NCBI GenBank assembly: GCA_018398805.1
Contig: JAGFBZ010001170.1
Span: 87,001-151,000, forward strand
Source: Hirundichthys speculiger
Taxonomy: Eukaryota > Chordata > Actinopteri > Beloniformes > Exocoetidae
Length of the DNA: 64,000 nt
Reading direction: 5' to 3'
Below the pieces are notes generated by a model. It did not search any database, was not told the origin of the DNA, and was given only the letters and a program-made list of their open reading frames with translations. The translations under genes were made by a program, and so were the position numbers. Below are positions 26,914 to 38,900 of the stretch, piece by piece (position 1 is the first letter of the stretch; each line of letters begins with the position of its first letter).

Positions 26914-29900
26914 TACACACACATACATATACATACATACACACACACACACACATCTGTATATGTAACAGCCTCTACAGCCTCTACACAAAATGCACAG
27001 AGCAGCCGCAGCAAAGTGCACCAGGGTCTGTCATGAACTCATTGACACCAGCGCCTGTAGTAGCAGCTACTCTCACTAGATGGTGACATCCTACCTAAAA
27101 AACCTTCCAAAGAAGTGAGCTGGGTCACGAAGGCAGATTATAAAAATACTCTCAAATTACATTCTGGAGCGTCAAAAGTTTGCCTTTTCAAAACAGCCAA
27201 ATGGAGGACAAGCACTTCAAAGTTTCCAGTTCAGCCCCACTGGGCAAGGGCACTGGAGAGTAACAGAGGAGCCCCTGATGACAGATGGACTCAGAGCCAC
27301 CAGGACCAGCAGATGTTTTGGGACCCTGATCTGATCAGCAGTACAGACTCAACAACCCTCAGTGTTCCAAACTAAGCAAAAACATTTAAAGATGAAGGCT
27401 GTCGGGGGGGGGGGGGGGGGGGGGGGGGGGGGTCAAGCAGAAATGAACGCTAGTGAGAGGAGGGGGTGTCAGAGAAAGTGAGAGTGAGTGAAACAGTGGG
27501 GAGCAGAAGAGTGGGGAGACAGGAAAGGAACTTAGATGGGGGGGAGGGAGGGTGTTTTTATCCTCATGTGCACTCAGTCAGAGAGGTCATTGAGTGCGAT
27601 TGTTCCTGGTCTGCCTGTCAAAACAGTGCGGCTACCACAGCGCCCGTTCATCCCCGCCCCCCCACTCCGAAACGCATGTGCACGCAAACGCATACTAACA
27701 TGCTCACATGTGCGAGTGCGAATGCGTGAGTAGCCTCCAAAAAAAAAAGCTTTTGTTCCTATCGAAACCTCAGCGGGAGTTCAACAACAGCATCACCGCA
27801 GTGTTTAAAGAGCTGCGTCACAACAAACACCACCATCACCCGCAGAGCGCAGAGCGCACGTTTAACCATCAACGCGCACTGACGAGTGCGTAAACTGGAG
27901 TGTGGGAGCGTCCGGTAACTTGTCATGAAGAGTCACATGAATTCTGCCTTACCAGGTAAAGGAGGAAAGTGTGCAGGCCGGTGCCAAGACCCACGGATGA
28001 AAGGATCCCCAGGCCGAGCCAATAGGCGCACCACAGCGTCTTCTTCTCCATGTAGCGCACATACTGCGGAGACCAGAGAGGGGGACAGTCAACCACATGG
28101 CAGAGACACATGCACAAGTGTGAGGAAAGCAAGAGACAGGAGGGTGGGGAGGGGGGCACAGTGTAAAGAGGGGAGGGACAGACACACAGCGAGAGAAGGT
28201 ATGAGAGTGAAAGCGTGCAAAAAACAGAGGGCACTTTAAATGGTGGAAGAGCGCAAGTGAGTGGTAGAGAAAGAGAGGAAGAGAGAAAAAAGACCTTGTG
28301 TGACAGAGGTTGTTGTTGAGCTTAGAGGACAGAGCCGTAGGGTCGGAGCATACAGCACAGGGAGAAGAAAAGCACCATTATTCTTTTTTTTGGTGGCAGA
28401 CAGCTCTTACACAACTAGTAAAGTAAGCGAGCCAAGATCTGCCTCTCTGCTGCTCTCTCACTATCGCTCCATCACTCCATTTACACCTCCTCCCTTGAGT
28501 CAGGGCAGGTTGTTTTAAGGAGGAAGGATAAAGTGTGTAGATTACAGGAAAAGGGGAGGGGATTGAGGGTTGGAGGGATTTTTATTGGGGGGGGGGGGGG
28601 GGGGTGCAGAGACTTCATATCCCAGGAAACCTAGTGGAATAAAACAGCACATATTCTCTCTATCCTTGCTGCCAGAGTGCTGGGAAGTGCGGGGCCAGCC
28701 ATGAGTCATTGTTATGTGTAGTTACTCAGAAGTGATTACACAACCCGGCTCTCTGTACATAACACTGAAAAAAAAAAAAAAAATGATTTCCTGGCAGCGG
28801 ATTCTAAAATACTACAGCCAAAACACAGAATGTGGGGACAAAAACAAAGCAGCTGAGTTCTAGTCAGACCTATAGCAAAGTCAGATGTAGTCTTGTAGTT
28901 ATAGGCCTGTTGACGTAATCCATAATAAGCAGGTAAATAAGAGCTGTGTGGGAAGTTAATAATAAACAAATACAATGAAGGCGTTTTCACGCAAGCGCAC
29001 ACCTGTTAGAGATTATGTTATTCAAGAATCCTGTTATACGGTCTGCAGTAAAACAGACTGTAATTGTAGCAGTTGGTAAAATGTCTTGGTTAAGGTGAAT
29101 TTATTGGCATAAGCCAAGGAGAGGCTTCTCTTCCTAAACCACAACTAGATTTTAATACACATTACATTCAGCATAATGCTGAGCTATACTAAATACTGAG
29201 AAAGATACAAAAAATAAAAAAGCTATTACAATGAACACCACAAAAACAAAATCTGACAAAGTATGACTCCCTTACAAGAGCTCAACTCTCTGACTTTTAT
29301 TACAGCAGATCAGCTCTGCCATGTCAGCTGCTGACTCCTAATGACATTTCCATTTTACATATAATTTCATTAGAGTGCAGTCACCTTCTGGTGTGCTCCT
29401 TCAATACGGTACGCAATAGAGAGCAGGATAAGGAGGATCAGCAGGCCAAACACAGTCTGTCGCTGTTGCCAGAGCCTGAAGGAGAAGAGAATGAATGCAG
29501 ACAATGTGAAGGAGTGAAGGTAACTAGAACATAAAGAAACTGTGGACAGGGAGAAGAAAAGTAGGAAAACAGACAAAAAAAGATGAGTAATACAGCAGTA
29601 CAACTGAGCAAGTATAATTGAAAGAAAATTATGTATATTTGGGAGAGAGAGACATCTGCTGGAAAGCAGTTGACAATTCTTTATCAGTGTTTAGGAGCAC
29701 CATGCTCAAAGTTGAACAACATCCATCCCTCCATCCATCCTCTAAACCCTTTTCATCAGATCAGTTCATCATAACGCCAGTTGAATAGCAGACTTGGGCA
29801 GTTTATTCCTGCCACATTCAAAGAGCTTTAGTAAGAACACCTGTGCAATCTAATGCAATATAAAATCTCCCCTGTAAATTCTATTATCCGTGAAAATGGA

Positions 29901-32900
29901 TGAACCCCCTCTTTTAATTCTATATTGTTTTTTTGTGTGTGAAAACATAATGAAAAAACTCTCTAAATGTACTGAATTGTCATATTATCCAAATACTACA
30001 TCATACAAACAACAACAAATAACTTTTTTCCTAGAACGGTTAATTATTTAACGAAAAAAAAAAGACTAAGAGGAAAATGTATACATTTGAAACCAGAAGT
30101 TTTCATACTCTGCATAAAAAGGCACAAGTTTTTTTTCTCTCCCTGACTGACATTTAAACTTTTCCTGTTGTAGGTCAGCTAGGATTCTCAAAAGTGTCTC
30201 TATTTGCTTAAAGGCAAAATAATGACAAAGACTATTTTTAAGAGAATTTTCATCAAAGTCTTCAGGAACATGATGTGAGAAGGGTGCTGAGGGCAGTGAA
30301 CCCCAGGAGGGCTGCAGGACCGGACGGCCAGGATGCTTTCACCATCACGCTCCACACAGCTCTGAGCCACTCGGGGCACCAGTGGAGCTGCGTGAGAATA
30401 CTCTTCATGGATCTCAGCTCAGCTTTCAATACAATCATCCTGGACATACTCACCACAAAACTGTCAAACCTCCACATCTCACTCCCCACCTGCCGCTGCA
30501 TAAATCACTTTCTGTCAAACCACCTACAGCATGTTTGACTTGGCCCCCACCTCACTCTCAGCTATGGCTCCCCACTGGGCCCCCTACTGTATGCACTGTA
30601 CACAAGGCTGCTCCCCATCTCACTCAGGCAGTACCACCATTAAGCTTTCAGATGACACCACCATCACTGGACTGATAAGCATACAGGGACGATGTGAGGA
30701 AACTCTCTGCCTGGTGCTTGATTAACAACATAGCACTAAACACCTAAAGAACAAAAGATATCATCATTGACTTCAGGAAGAGGAAGAAAGGCCACACTGC
30801 TCTGTCCATTAACAGAAAGTGTGTGGAAATGGTCTCCACCTTCAAGTACCCCGGGAACCCACATCTCTGCTGACCTCTCATAGAGGTCAGCGGTTGCACT
30901 TCTTCCGGGTTCTGAGGAGGAACAACCTGGAGAATAAAACTGCTGCTGCCCTCCTACCACTCCTCTGTGGAGAGTGTGCTCACATACTGTTTCTGTGTGT
31001 GGTGCGCTTTGCACAGTAGAAGAAAAAAATGGCTCTCCAGAGATATTCAAAGCAAAAAAAAAAATAAAATAAAATAAAATCATCAGACCCCTCACATCAA
31101 GCCAGTCACTTGTTTGATCTGCTGCCCTCTTGGTGCTTCAGCTCAATAAAGCCATACACCACCAGCCTTACAAAGAGCCCTTTTCCCCATGGGCTATAAG
31201 AACTGCTAGCAAACACGGACACTGATGACCCATTTGCACCCAAGCTTTAACTTCCTAGCTGATATCTTGAGCTGCTTTTTCAGCATTTCTACATAATGTT
31301 GTTTCCTCATGAAGTGCACCAGTCCCTCATAGAGAAAAACACGCTCACAGCATGATGCTGCCACCCCCGTTCTTCACAGTTAGGATGGTGTTCTCTGACC
31401 TGCAAGCTTCTCTCTTTTTCCTCCGAAAAGTAACAATGGTCATTATAGCCAAACAGTTTTATTTTACCACCAAGCAAAATTACGTTGAAAAGACGTTAAA
31501 AAGATGGCTTTGTCAGGCATCTAAACATCATTTTGATTTGGTTCAAAAGTGAAAGGTGAAAAGCCGTGACTTCAGAGACGTTGAAAAGACGTCTACGCGA
31601 AGACGTCCATCAATATCTATATCTGGTTGAAAAGTGCTAGTAACAATAATCTGGCACCCGAGTCCAAGACTGATTTACTGCAGATGTCTCCCTTGAGAAG
31701 ACAGGGTCTTATGCACACAATCAAAAAATACTATCAGAGCATTTAGGGATTGAAGCAAATTACTTGTGATGTAATGTTAACATAGCCTGGAACCTTTTGT
31801 CAGGTTCAGAACGTCGACATTCTTCTGCATTTTGTCCCTTCACAAAAATGTCTTCCGAATCAGTGGGAGTTGTGTCGCGTTTTTCTTCAAAGAAGAAAAA
31901 AGAATGGCTAAACAGGGAGATATTTTCAAAGTCTTTTTTTGGGCTAAATCTGGACCAGGAAACAATGGCAAAACAGAGACGGGTTTTCAGTGTCTTCTTT
32001 TGGGCCAAATAACGGCCATGACAGGCCGACCTTATTTAGTCCATGGACGTCTGGTGTTTGGTGGGTTAGTTTAATCAGATCACAGAACATGCCCTCCAGA
32101 AATTAAGATCTTTTCCCCTGTGTGCATTTGCAAACTGTAATCTGGCTCATTTATGTTGCTTTTGGCTGAGTGGCCTTTCAACACATGTCAGTACAGGACT
32201 CAGTTCACCTCTGGACGATGACACACTCTGACCAGCTTCAGTAGGCATCTTCAAAAGGTGTTTTGCTTTTGTTCTGGGTTTGATGTGCACATTTCACACC
32301 AAAGCACGTTCATCTCTGGGACACAGAACCCGTTCCCTTCCTGAGCAGTATGATGGCTGGACGTTCCCATGGTGTTTATACTTGCATTTAATGGTTTGAA
32401 CAGATGAATGTAGCACTTTCAGGTATCTGGAAATTGTACCCAAGAATGAATCAGACTTCTGGAGGTCCACAGTTCTCAGCCTGATATCTTGGTTGACTTC
32501 TTTTGATTTTTTCCCATGATGTCACACAAGGAAGCAACGTGTTTGAGTTGGGCCTTGAAATACATCCACAGATGTGCCTTCAACAGGGGAAACCTGAGTA
32601 TCGCAAAAATGGTAAGGTGGCAGCACTGGTCGAAACTGGTTGTTACCGCTGCATTTGGGGCTTTTGTGAGATACGTAAACTTCCAGTTATGAAAGCAGCT
32701 GTGCAACTCCTGGTGATTGAGAAGGTGCTGATTTGGCATGAGGGTAAGGACAAAATGGGGAAGAATGGTGACATGTTGACACCTCACAAAAAATTAGACT
32801 ATGTTTCCATTAATTGGCAAGGAAAACAGATCAACACTGACGGCGACACGAGTGGTGATCCCGTCTACTTCTATTGGAATAACCGGAGGAAGCCACTTGA

Positions 32901-35900
32901 GGAGAAAGGCACGTGCCGCCAAAGCCCCAGAGGAAGGGTGAGGATGCTAAGGAAAATGAACAGTATCATGAACAATGACACTCACCCACTACATGCCCTG
33001 GAGGTGTTTCGGAGGAGCAGCTTCAGTGGCAGGCTGATCCCACCACGATGCAAAACCGAACGCTACAGAAAGTCATTCCTTCCAGCTGCCATCAAGCTCT
33101 ATAATGTGCAATAACTGTCCTATGTGCACTACTCCAGCACTTTACTACTCAGCACTTTAGCACCCCAGCATCTTAATTTTAATTTAATTTAATTTTAATT
33201 TGCTTTTAAAATTAATTTTGGAATGTATGAATGAAAACGCACTGATGCTGCTGTAACACCTTAATTTCCTGCAAAGGATTAATAAAGTATCTAATCTAAT
33301 CTAATCTAATCTGAAGGTGAGGTGTGCCCATTACACGTCATGCTCCACCGTAGTTGGGCAGCCTCTATTCAATTAATTCAATTTTATTTGTATAGCATCT
33401 GTTACAATGTCAATTGTCTCTAGGCGCTTCACAGAGACCCAGAGCATGACCCCCGAGCAAATATCATTAACTTAAAATTATAATATTGAATCCTAAACAA
33501 GGATAATGGCAAGTAAAAAAAACTCTCATAGTGGGAGAAAAAAAAAACCTTTAAGCCAAACAGTGGCAAGGAAAAACTCCACTTTAAGAGGAAAAAACCT
33601 TGAGCAGGACCTGGCTCATATAAACTCATATGTTGTCAATAAACCTATCAGAAGCTTCCAAAGCCATGACTGGGCTTTCCCAGATCATTTAAAAAAGTAA
33701 TAAAAATTCTCTCATTATTCAGACATTTAGCAAACAGAAATAATTTTGGTAATCCTAACTGACCTAAAACAGAAATAGTTTAGTCTGATTTAATGTCAGA
33801 CAGAAAAAAAAAGTTGTCTTTTTTTACAATAAACATTCGGTTTCAACTACATATAAACATATAAAATAAACCGGTGTGGAGACCTCTATTAAAGCAGATG
33901 TTTCGGCAGTTTGCTGACTGAAAACACGTATATATGTTTTAATACAATGTCCAAGCAAAAGACATCAGCAATGATCTTAGAGAAGCAACTGTTGTTAAAC
34001 ATCAGTTTGAAAATGGTAAAATCATTTTCAATAAATTTCGAGTTCAACATTCTGCAATGAGAAAGGTTATTTACAAACATTCAATACAGTTGGCAATATT
34101 CTTAAAAGTAAACATCCCAACAAATTCACCCCCAGATCGAACCTTGCAAAGCTGAGAAAAATACAAAAAAAGCCCCAAGATCTACAAAATAATAATAATA
34201 AGACATTTTATATAAAAGCACCTTTGAAAAACTCAAGGTCACTTTACTGAAACAGATAAAAACAATGAATAAAAAATGCAAATAGAATAAAATGGAGGAC
34301 AGTGTAGTTGGACTTAAAGTGAATAAGCATTTGTAAACAGGTGAGTTTTGAGTCTGGATTTGAAGAGGGGGAGAGAGTTAATATTGCCAATGTCAGGTGG
34401 TAAAGAGTTCCAGAGTTTGGGAGCAGAGCTGCTGAAAGCTCTGCTCCATGGTGCCGAGGCAGGCGGAGGGAACGGTAAGGCAGATCAAGGTTCAAGGTTC
34501 AAGGTTCAAGGTCATTTATTCGTCTCCCTTGGGAGAAATTTGGTTTAGAGACAGGGTACTACTGCATAGACAGACATAGAACATACAAAAACAACACTGA
34601 GTAAGACAATATATACAGTAATCTAAGCTGTGCAATCTGCTCTACCCGATGCATTGCAAGAAATAAAATAAAATTAAAATGCACATTAAAATGCTAATAC
34701 TGGGTACAATTTACAGTAAGGTCTGCAAAAACCTCTCTACATTTGTTCATTGATGAGCTTAATTGACACCGGGACAAAGGAATGTTTGAACCGGTTATGT
34801 TTGCATAAGGGAACCCTGTATCTTCTCCCTGAGGGCATCTGTGGATATTCAGTATATAAAACATGGGAACTGTCATTTAGAATGTTTTTTGCCTGGGTGA
34901 TGACAGCCTCATTAAACAGTTCCTGAGGGTTAAGGGGGGAGTGTGACCCATAATCCTACCTGCCACTCTAACCAGGTTGAGAATCTGTGACTTAGATTTG
35001 ACACTTAGATTTCCAAACCAACTGGTGATACCGTACCGTAAGATGGACTCTATTGCTGCCCTGTAGAAAATTAGCATTATATTTTTGCCGACACCAAACA
35101 GCCGCAATCTTCGTAAAAAGTAGAGGCGCTGATGAATTCTGGCGCAGACCGTGGCAACCTGTGTCTGCCAGCTCAGGTCGCTGTCAATGTGAATGCCTAA
35201 GTACTTACACGAAGTTTGCTGATTGATGTTAACACCATGAATGGTCACAGGGCATCGGTCACCAATTGACTTGGGATCAAATAGCATTTCTACAGTCTTA
35301 CAGGTATTAATGTGTAGTTTATGGTTGTCACACCAGTCCACAAACCTGTCCACGGCATCTCTGTGGATGGATGAGTCGGAGTTCTTAGTGAGCAGACTAA
35401 GAACAGCCGTATCATCCGAAAACTTTACAACAAATTGATTAGGCTCGGAACTCACACAGTCATTTGTATACAGAATAAACAGAAAATGGTGAACTGACAC
35501 ATCCCTGAGGGGCACCCGTACTGCATATTTCTGTATTTGATAGGGAAGAGTTAAACTTGACCTGCTGTGGCCTCTTGGTGAGGAAAGAGTGATACCACCT
35601 GATTAAAAATGGATTTACATTCAGGAGAGCTAATTTTCTTAGGAGAATATGTGGCTGAATCGTATTAAAAGCAGAGCTAAAATCAACAAGAAGCAGTCTG
35701 GCATATGCGCCTGGGGTTTCAAGGTGCTTCAGTATGAGGTGCATTATAGTCGATATGGCATCACTTGTACTTCGTTTTTTTTGTGTATGCAAACTGATAT
35801 ATATCTAGCACTGGCTCCACCTCTGAGCGAAGTGCATTTAACATAAGTCGTTCCAGGGCCTTGAAAACATTAGAAGTTAATGCAACAGGCCTGTAATCGT

Positions 35901-38900
35901 TGTCCTCCCGAGGACATGCCTTTTTTGGGACTGGAATTACAATAGACTTTTTCCAGAGTTCAGGTACAGTATGCTTGTCAATGGAGAGTTGAAACAGCTG
36001 GTGCCATGCCGGAGTCAATTCATCTGCAAATGTCTTTAAAAGAAAAGTGGACATGTTATCTAGCTATCAGATGAAGGAGGAACGGACTGGAGTGGCAACA
36101 TGAAGGAGGTCAGACAGATATGACAGAGCGAGGGAATGGATGGCCGTGAAGGTAAACGGAAGGAGTTTGTAGTTGATCCTGTGGCTGACAGGGAGACAGT
36201 GGAGCTGCTGCAGAATGGGGGTGATGTGATGAGATGATGGGGTACTTGTTATGATCTGGGCAGCAGAGTTATGGACGAGTTGGAGCTTGTGGAGAGACCA
36301 AAGAGGAGAGAGTTGCAGTAGCTATAGGAGGGGAGGGGATAAGACTGTGGACAAGGATGGAGGCAGTGTGGACAGTAACAGAGGGAGAACAACTGAGGTT
36401 CACAAAACTGCAACTGAATAAATGTTTGGCCTTAAAGCTCACCACTATGTTTAGTGAACATCAAACACAGGATTGCAGCAAAAGCACCTCATACCCACAG
36501 TAACGCATGATGTTGGACAGGTGATGATTCGGGTTGTTCTGCAGCCACAGGACCTGAGCTCCTTGCAGTCATTGTATACCACAGTGCACCAAAGTCCAAA
36601 TTTATAGTGAAACATTTAGCAGGACACTTATCAGTGGTGGTACCTCAAGATGGCTGTGCACGGCTATGTTTCAAAGAGAATGGGAAATAATGCCTCTACA
36701 AATATGTGAGAGACTGAGAAAGTCATAGAGGAAACAGGTACTTCATGATATTGCTGCTGAAGGTGGATGCATTAGCTAATGAATGATGACTTTTTCTTCA
36801 TTGCTTCATATTGTGAAAGAAAAGTTGTATTTGTTAAACACCCACTAAGATCAGATGTTTTTTTTTATTATGCTCTAACACTAAAATAGAAAAAAAAATG
36901 AACTAAGTGAGGAGGTACTAACTTTTGCTCAACTGTACTCCATATGTATATGTGAACTGGAAACTTTTATATTCTATAAGTGCATAGCTTCAAACACATT
37001 TTGGATCCGAATCAAAAATAAATTAAAACTAAATTCAATGTTAAATTGGCAATATACAGCAGAAAGACCGTCATTTATCCTAATTTTACCGGTTTTATGT
37101 TTAAATTGAATGAATATGGCAAAACGTTTCCATTTTTTGACACTAAATTAAGCAACAACACTGTTTAAACATACAATGATTTCTTCTGTGAAAAGTAAAA
37201 TGGAATGCAATCAATCCATCCCTTTTTCTTTGAAAGTCACTCAACCATGCTCTAATTATTTTGGTTTTATATTAAACAATGTCATGATTTTATCTTTGAA
37301 ATCGTTATGCCGAGCACGTATCTGTAATGTTTGTACATATGCACGGGTCTGCTGAAGTTCTTAAAAATACCGTCGTTGCTTTGCACCGTTGCACCTCAGT
37401 AATTTCATGTACTAATTGTACTCATGTAACCAAAATTACTCACAGACTACAGACGAAACCTTGTTCCACTTCCCCTATTTTCTAATAAGTCACAAGTGTA
37501 ACAGAGGAAAGGCCAGTCAAAGCCCAACACAATAATGTAGAATGTATTTAATACAGTGAAGCAAAGCTACCAACCAGCAGCTTACACACAAAAAGTACAG
37601 CTTTCATGGACAAATACCGCCATAAAGTTGATTCTAACTCAGGAATGCCTTTACTTCAATTATTTTAAGTTTGAAAGTGCAGACTTTGCATTAATTGGAT
37701 GTAATGCATCAATTTGATTTGCTTGTTTACATTTAAGAGCACAAAGCACAGCCTATTGCCCCGAAGGACTCCCTGTACATATGCTATAAATCACAGATCA
37801 CTTCCACAGACATTCAAAACAATCCTTGTGCGCTTGTATGATAAAAAGCACTCACATGTATTCAAGCGCAGCAGTGAAAAACACAATTTGTTTTGAACGT
37901 TGGGTGAACAGCAGCTTCTCTCCGTCAGCACGCTGCTTGTGGCCCTTGCGGCTCACCACATCCTCTTGTAGTTTTGTAGTAAACACGTTGTCCTGACACC
38001 CTTTACCCACAAAGGCCCCAACAAGAGTACACGCTGACCTTCTTTGGGCCTTTTGTGTCAACAAAGATTATGAAGTGAGTTGAAGACATATTGTACAGAA
38101 CGTGGAATGTGCTGTCAAGGCAAACTGTGACGTCTGTTTTGATGTTGTTTTTCTGTGAGTGAGGCAACATTAGTTTGTGAGGTAGAAAAAGACCTTTTCT
38201 GATCTAAGATTACAGGGAGAATGAAGATTAATGAGAAACAAAAATGATAAGCAAATCCCGTGATGTCTCCTGTGCCGCATTAAAGGCATGTGACTGAGGA
38301 CTTTTGTGAGTGTGAATGCTACATGAGGTGATGCCACTGAGATGATCAAGGTGGTGTTAGTGGCTTTTTCAGTGATGCCAAGTGTGAAGAGTGCATGATG
38401 GCCATACAAACATATGCATCTGCATGTATTTATATGCCACATTACCACCTTTACATGTACACTATATTGCTAAAAGTATTTGCTCACCCATCCAAATTAT
38501 CGGAATCAGGTGTTCCAATCAGTTCCATGGCCACAGGTGTATAAAATAAAGCATCTAGGCATGCAGAATGTTTCTACAAACATTTGTGAAAGACTGGGTC
38601 GCTCTCAGGAGCTCAGTGAATTCCAGCGTGGAACTGTGATAGGATGACATCTGTGCAACAAATCCAGTCGTGAAATTTCCTCACTCATAAATATTCCACA
38701 GTCAAACTGTCAGCTGTATTATAAGGAAATGGAAGTGTTTGGGAACGACAGCAACTCAGCCATGAAGTGGTAGGACACGTAAACTGACGGAGCGGGTCAG
38801 CGGATGCTGAAGCGCATAGTGTGAAGAGGTCACCAACTTTCTGCATTTAATCACTACAGACCTCCAAACTTCATGTGACCTTCAGATCAGCTCAACAACA

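Larger units (their letters stand above)
11383..27952. other. Long vmp1 intron between coding exons 4 and 5
   Basis: No gene recognised in 16.5 kb. Repeats identified inside are a poly(C)/poly(A) tract (13361-13413), an AAT array (17021-17105) with a LINE-like tail, a Tc1-like element (about 22325-23522), a tRNA-derived SINE (about 24845-24985), an R2/R4-like LINE remnant (about 25900-26590) and further simple repeats. The remainder, for example 11400-13300, 13900-16900 and 18000-22300, shows nothing I can identify. Confidence 0.7.
30084..33850 (-). mobile_element. Tc1-like transposon split into four pieces by later insertions
   Basis: The left terminal repeat (TTGAAACCAGAAGTTTTCAT at 30087) mirrors the right one near 33850 (reverse complement TTGAAACCGAATGTTTATTG). 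Tc1 body pieces lie at about 30084-30270, 31220-31466, 32066-32585 and 33633-33850, in minus-strand coding orientation. They include CATGATGCTGCCACCCCCGT, the reverse complement of the transposase segment with the catalytic-domain G-G-x-I/S-M region. The pieces closely match the solo copy at 45239-46379. Together they sum to about 1.17 kb, the length of that solo copy. Inactive. Confidence 0.85.

Noticed and set aside
30736..31095. 119-codon minus-strand frame over the LINE fragment
   Set aside because: Antisense shadow of the L2/CR1-like reverse transcriptase.
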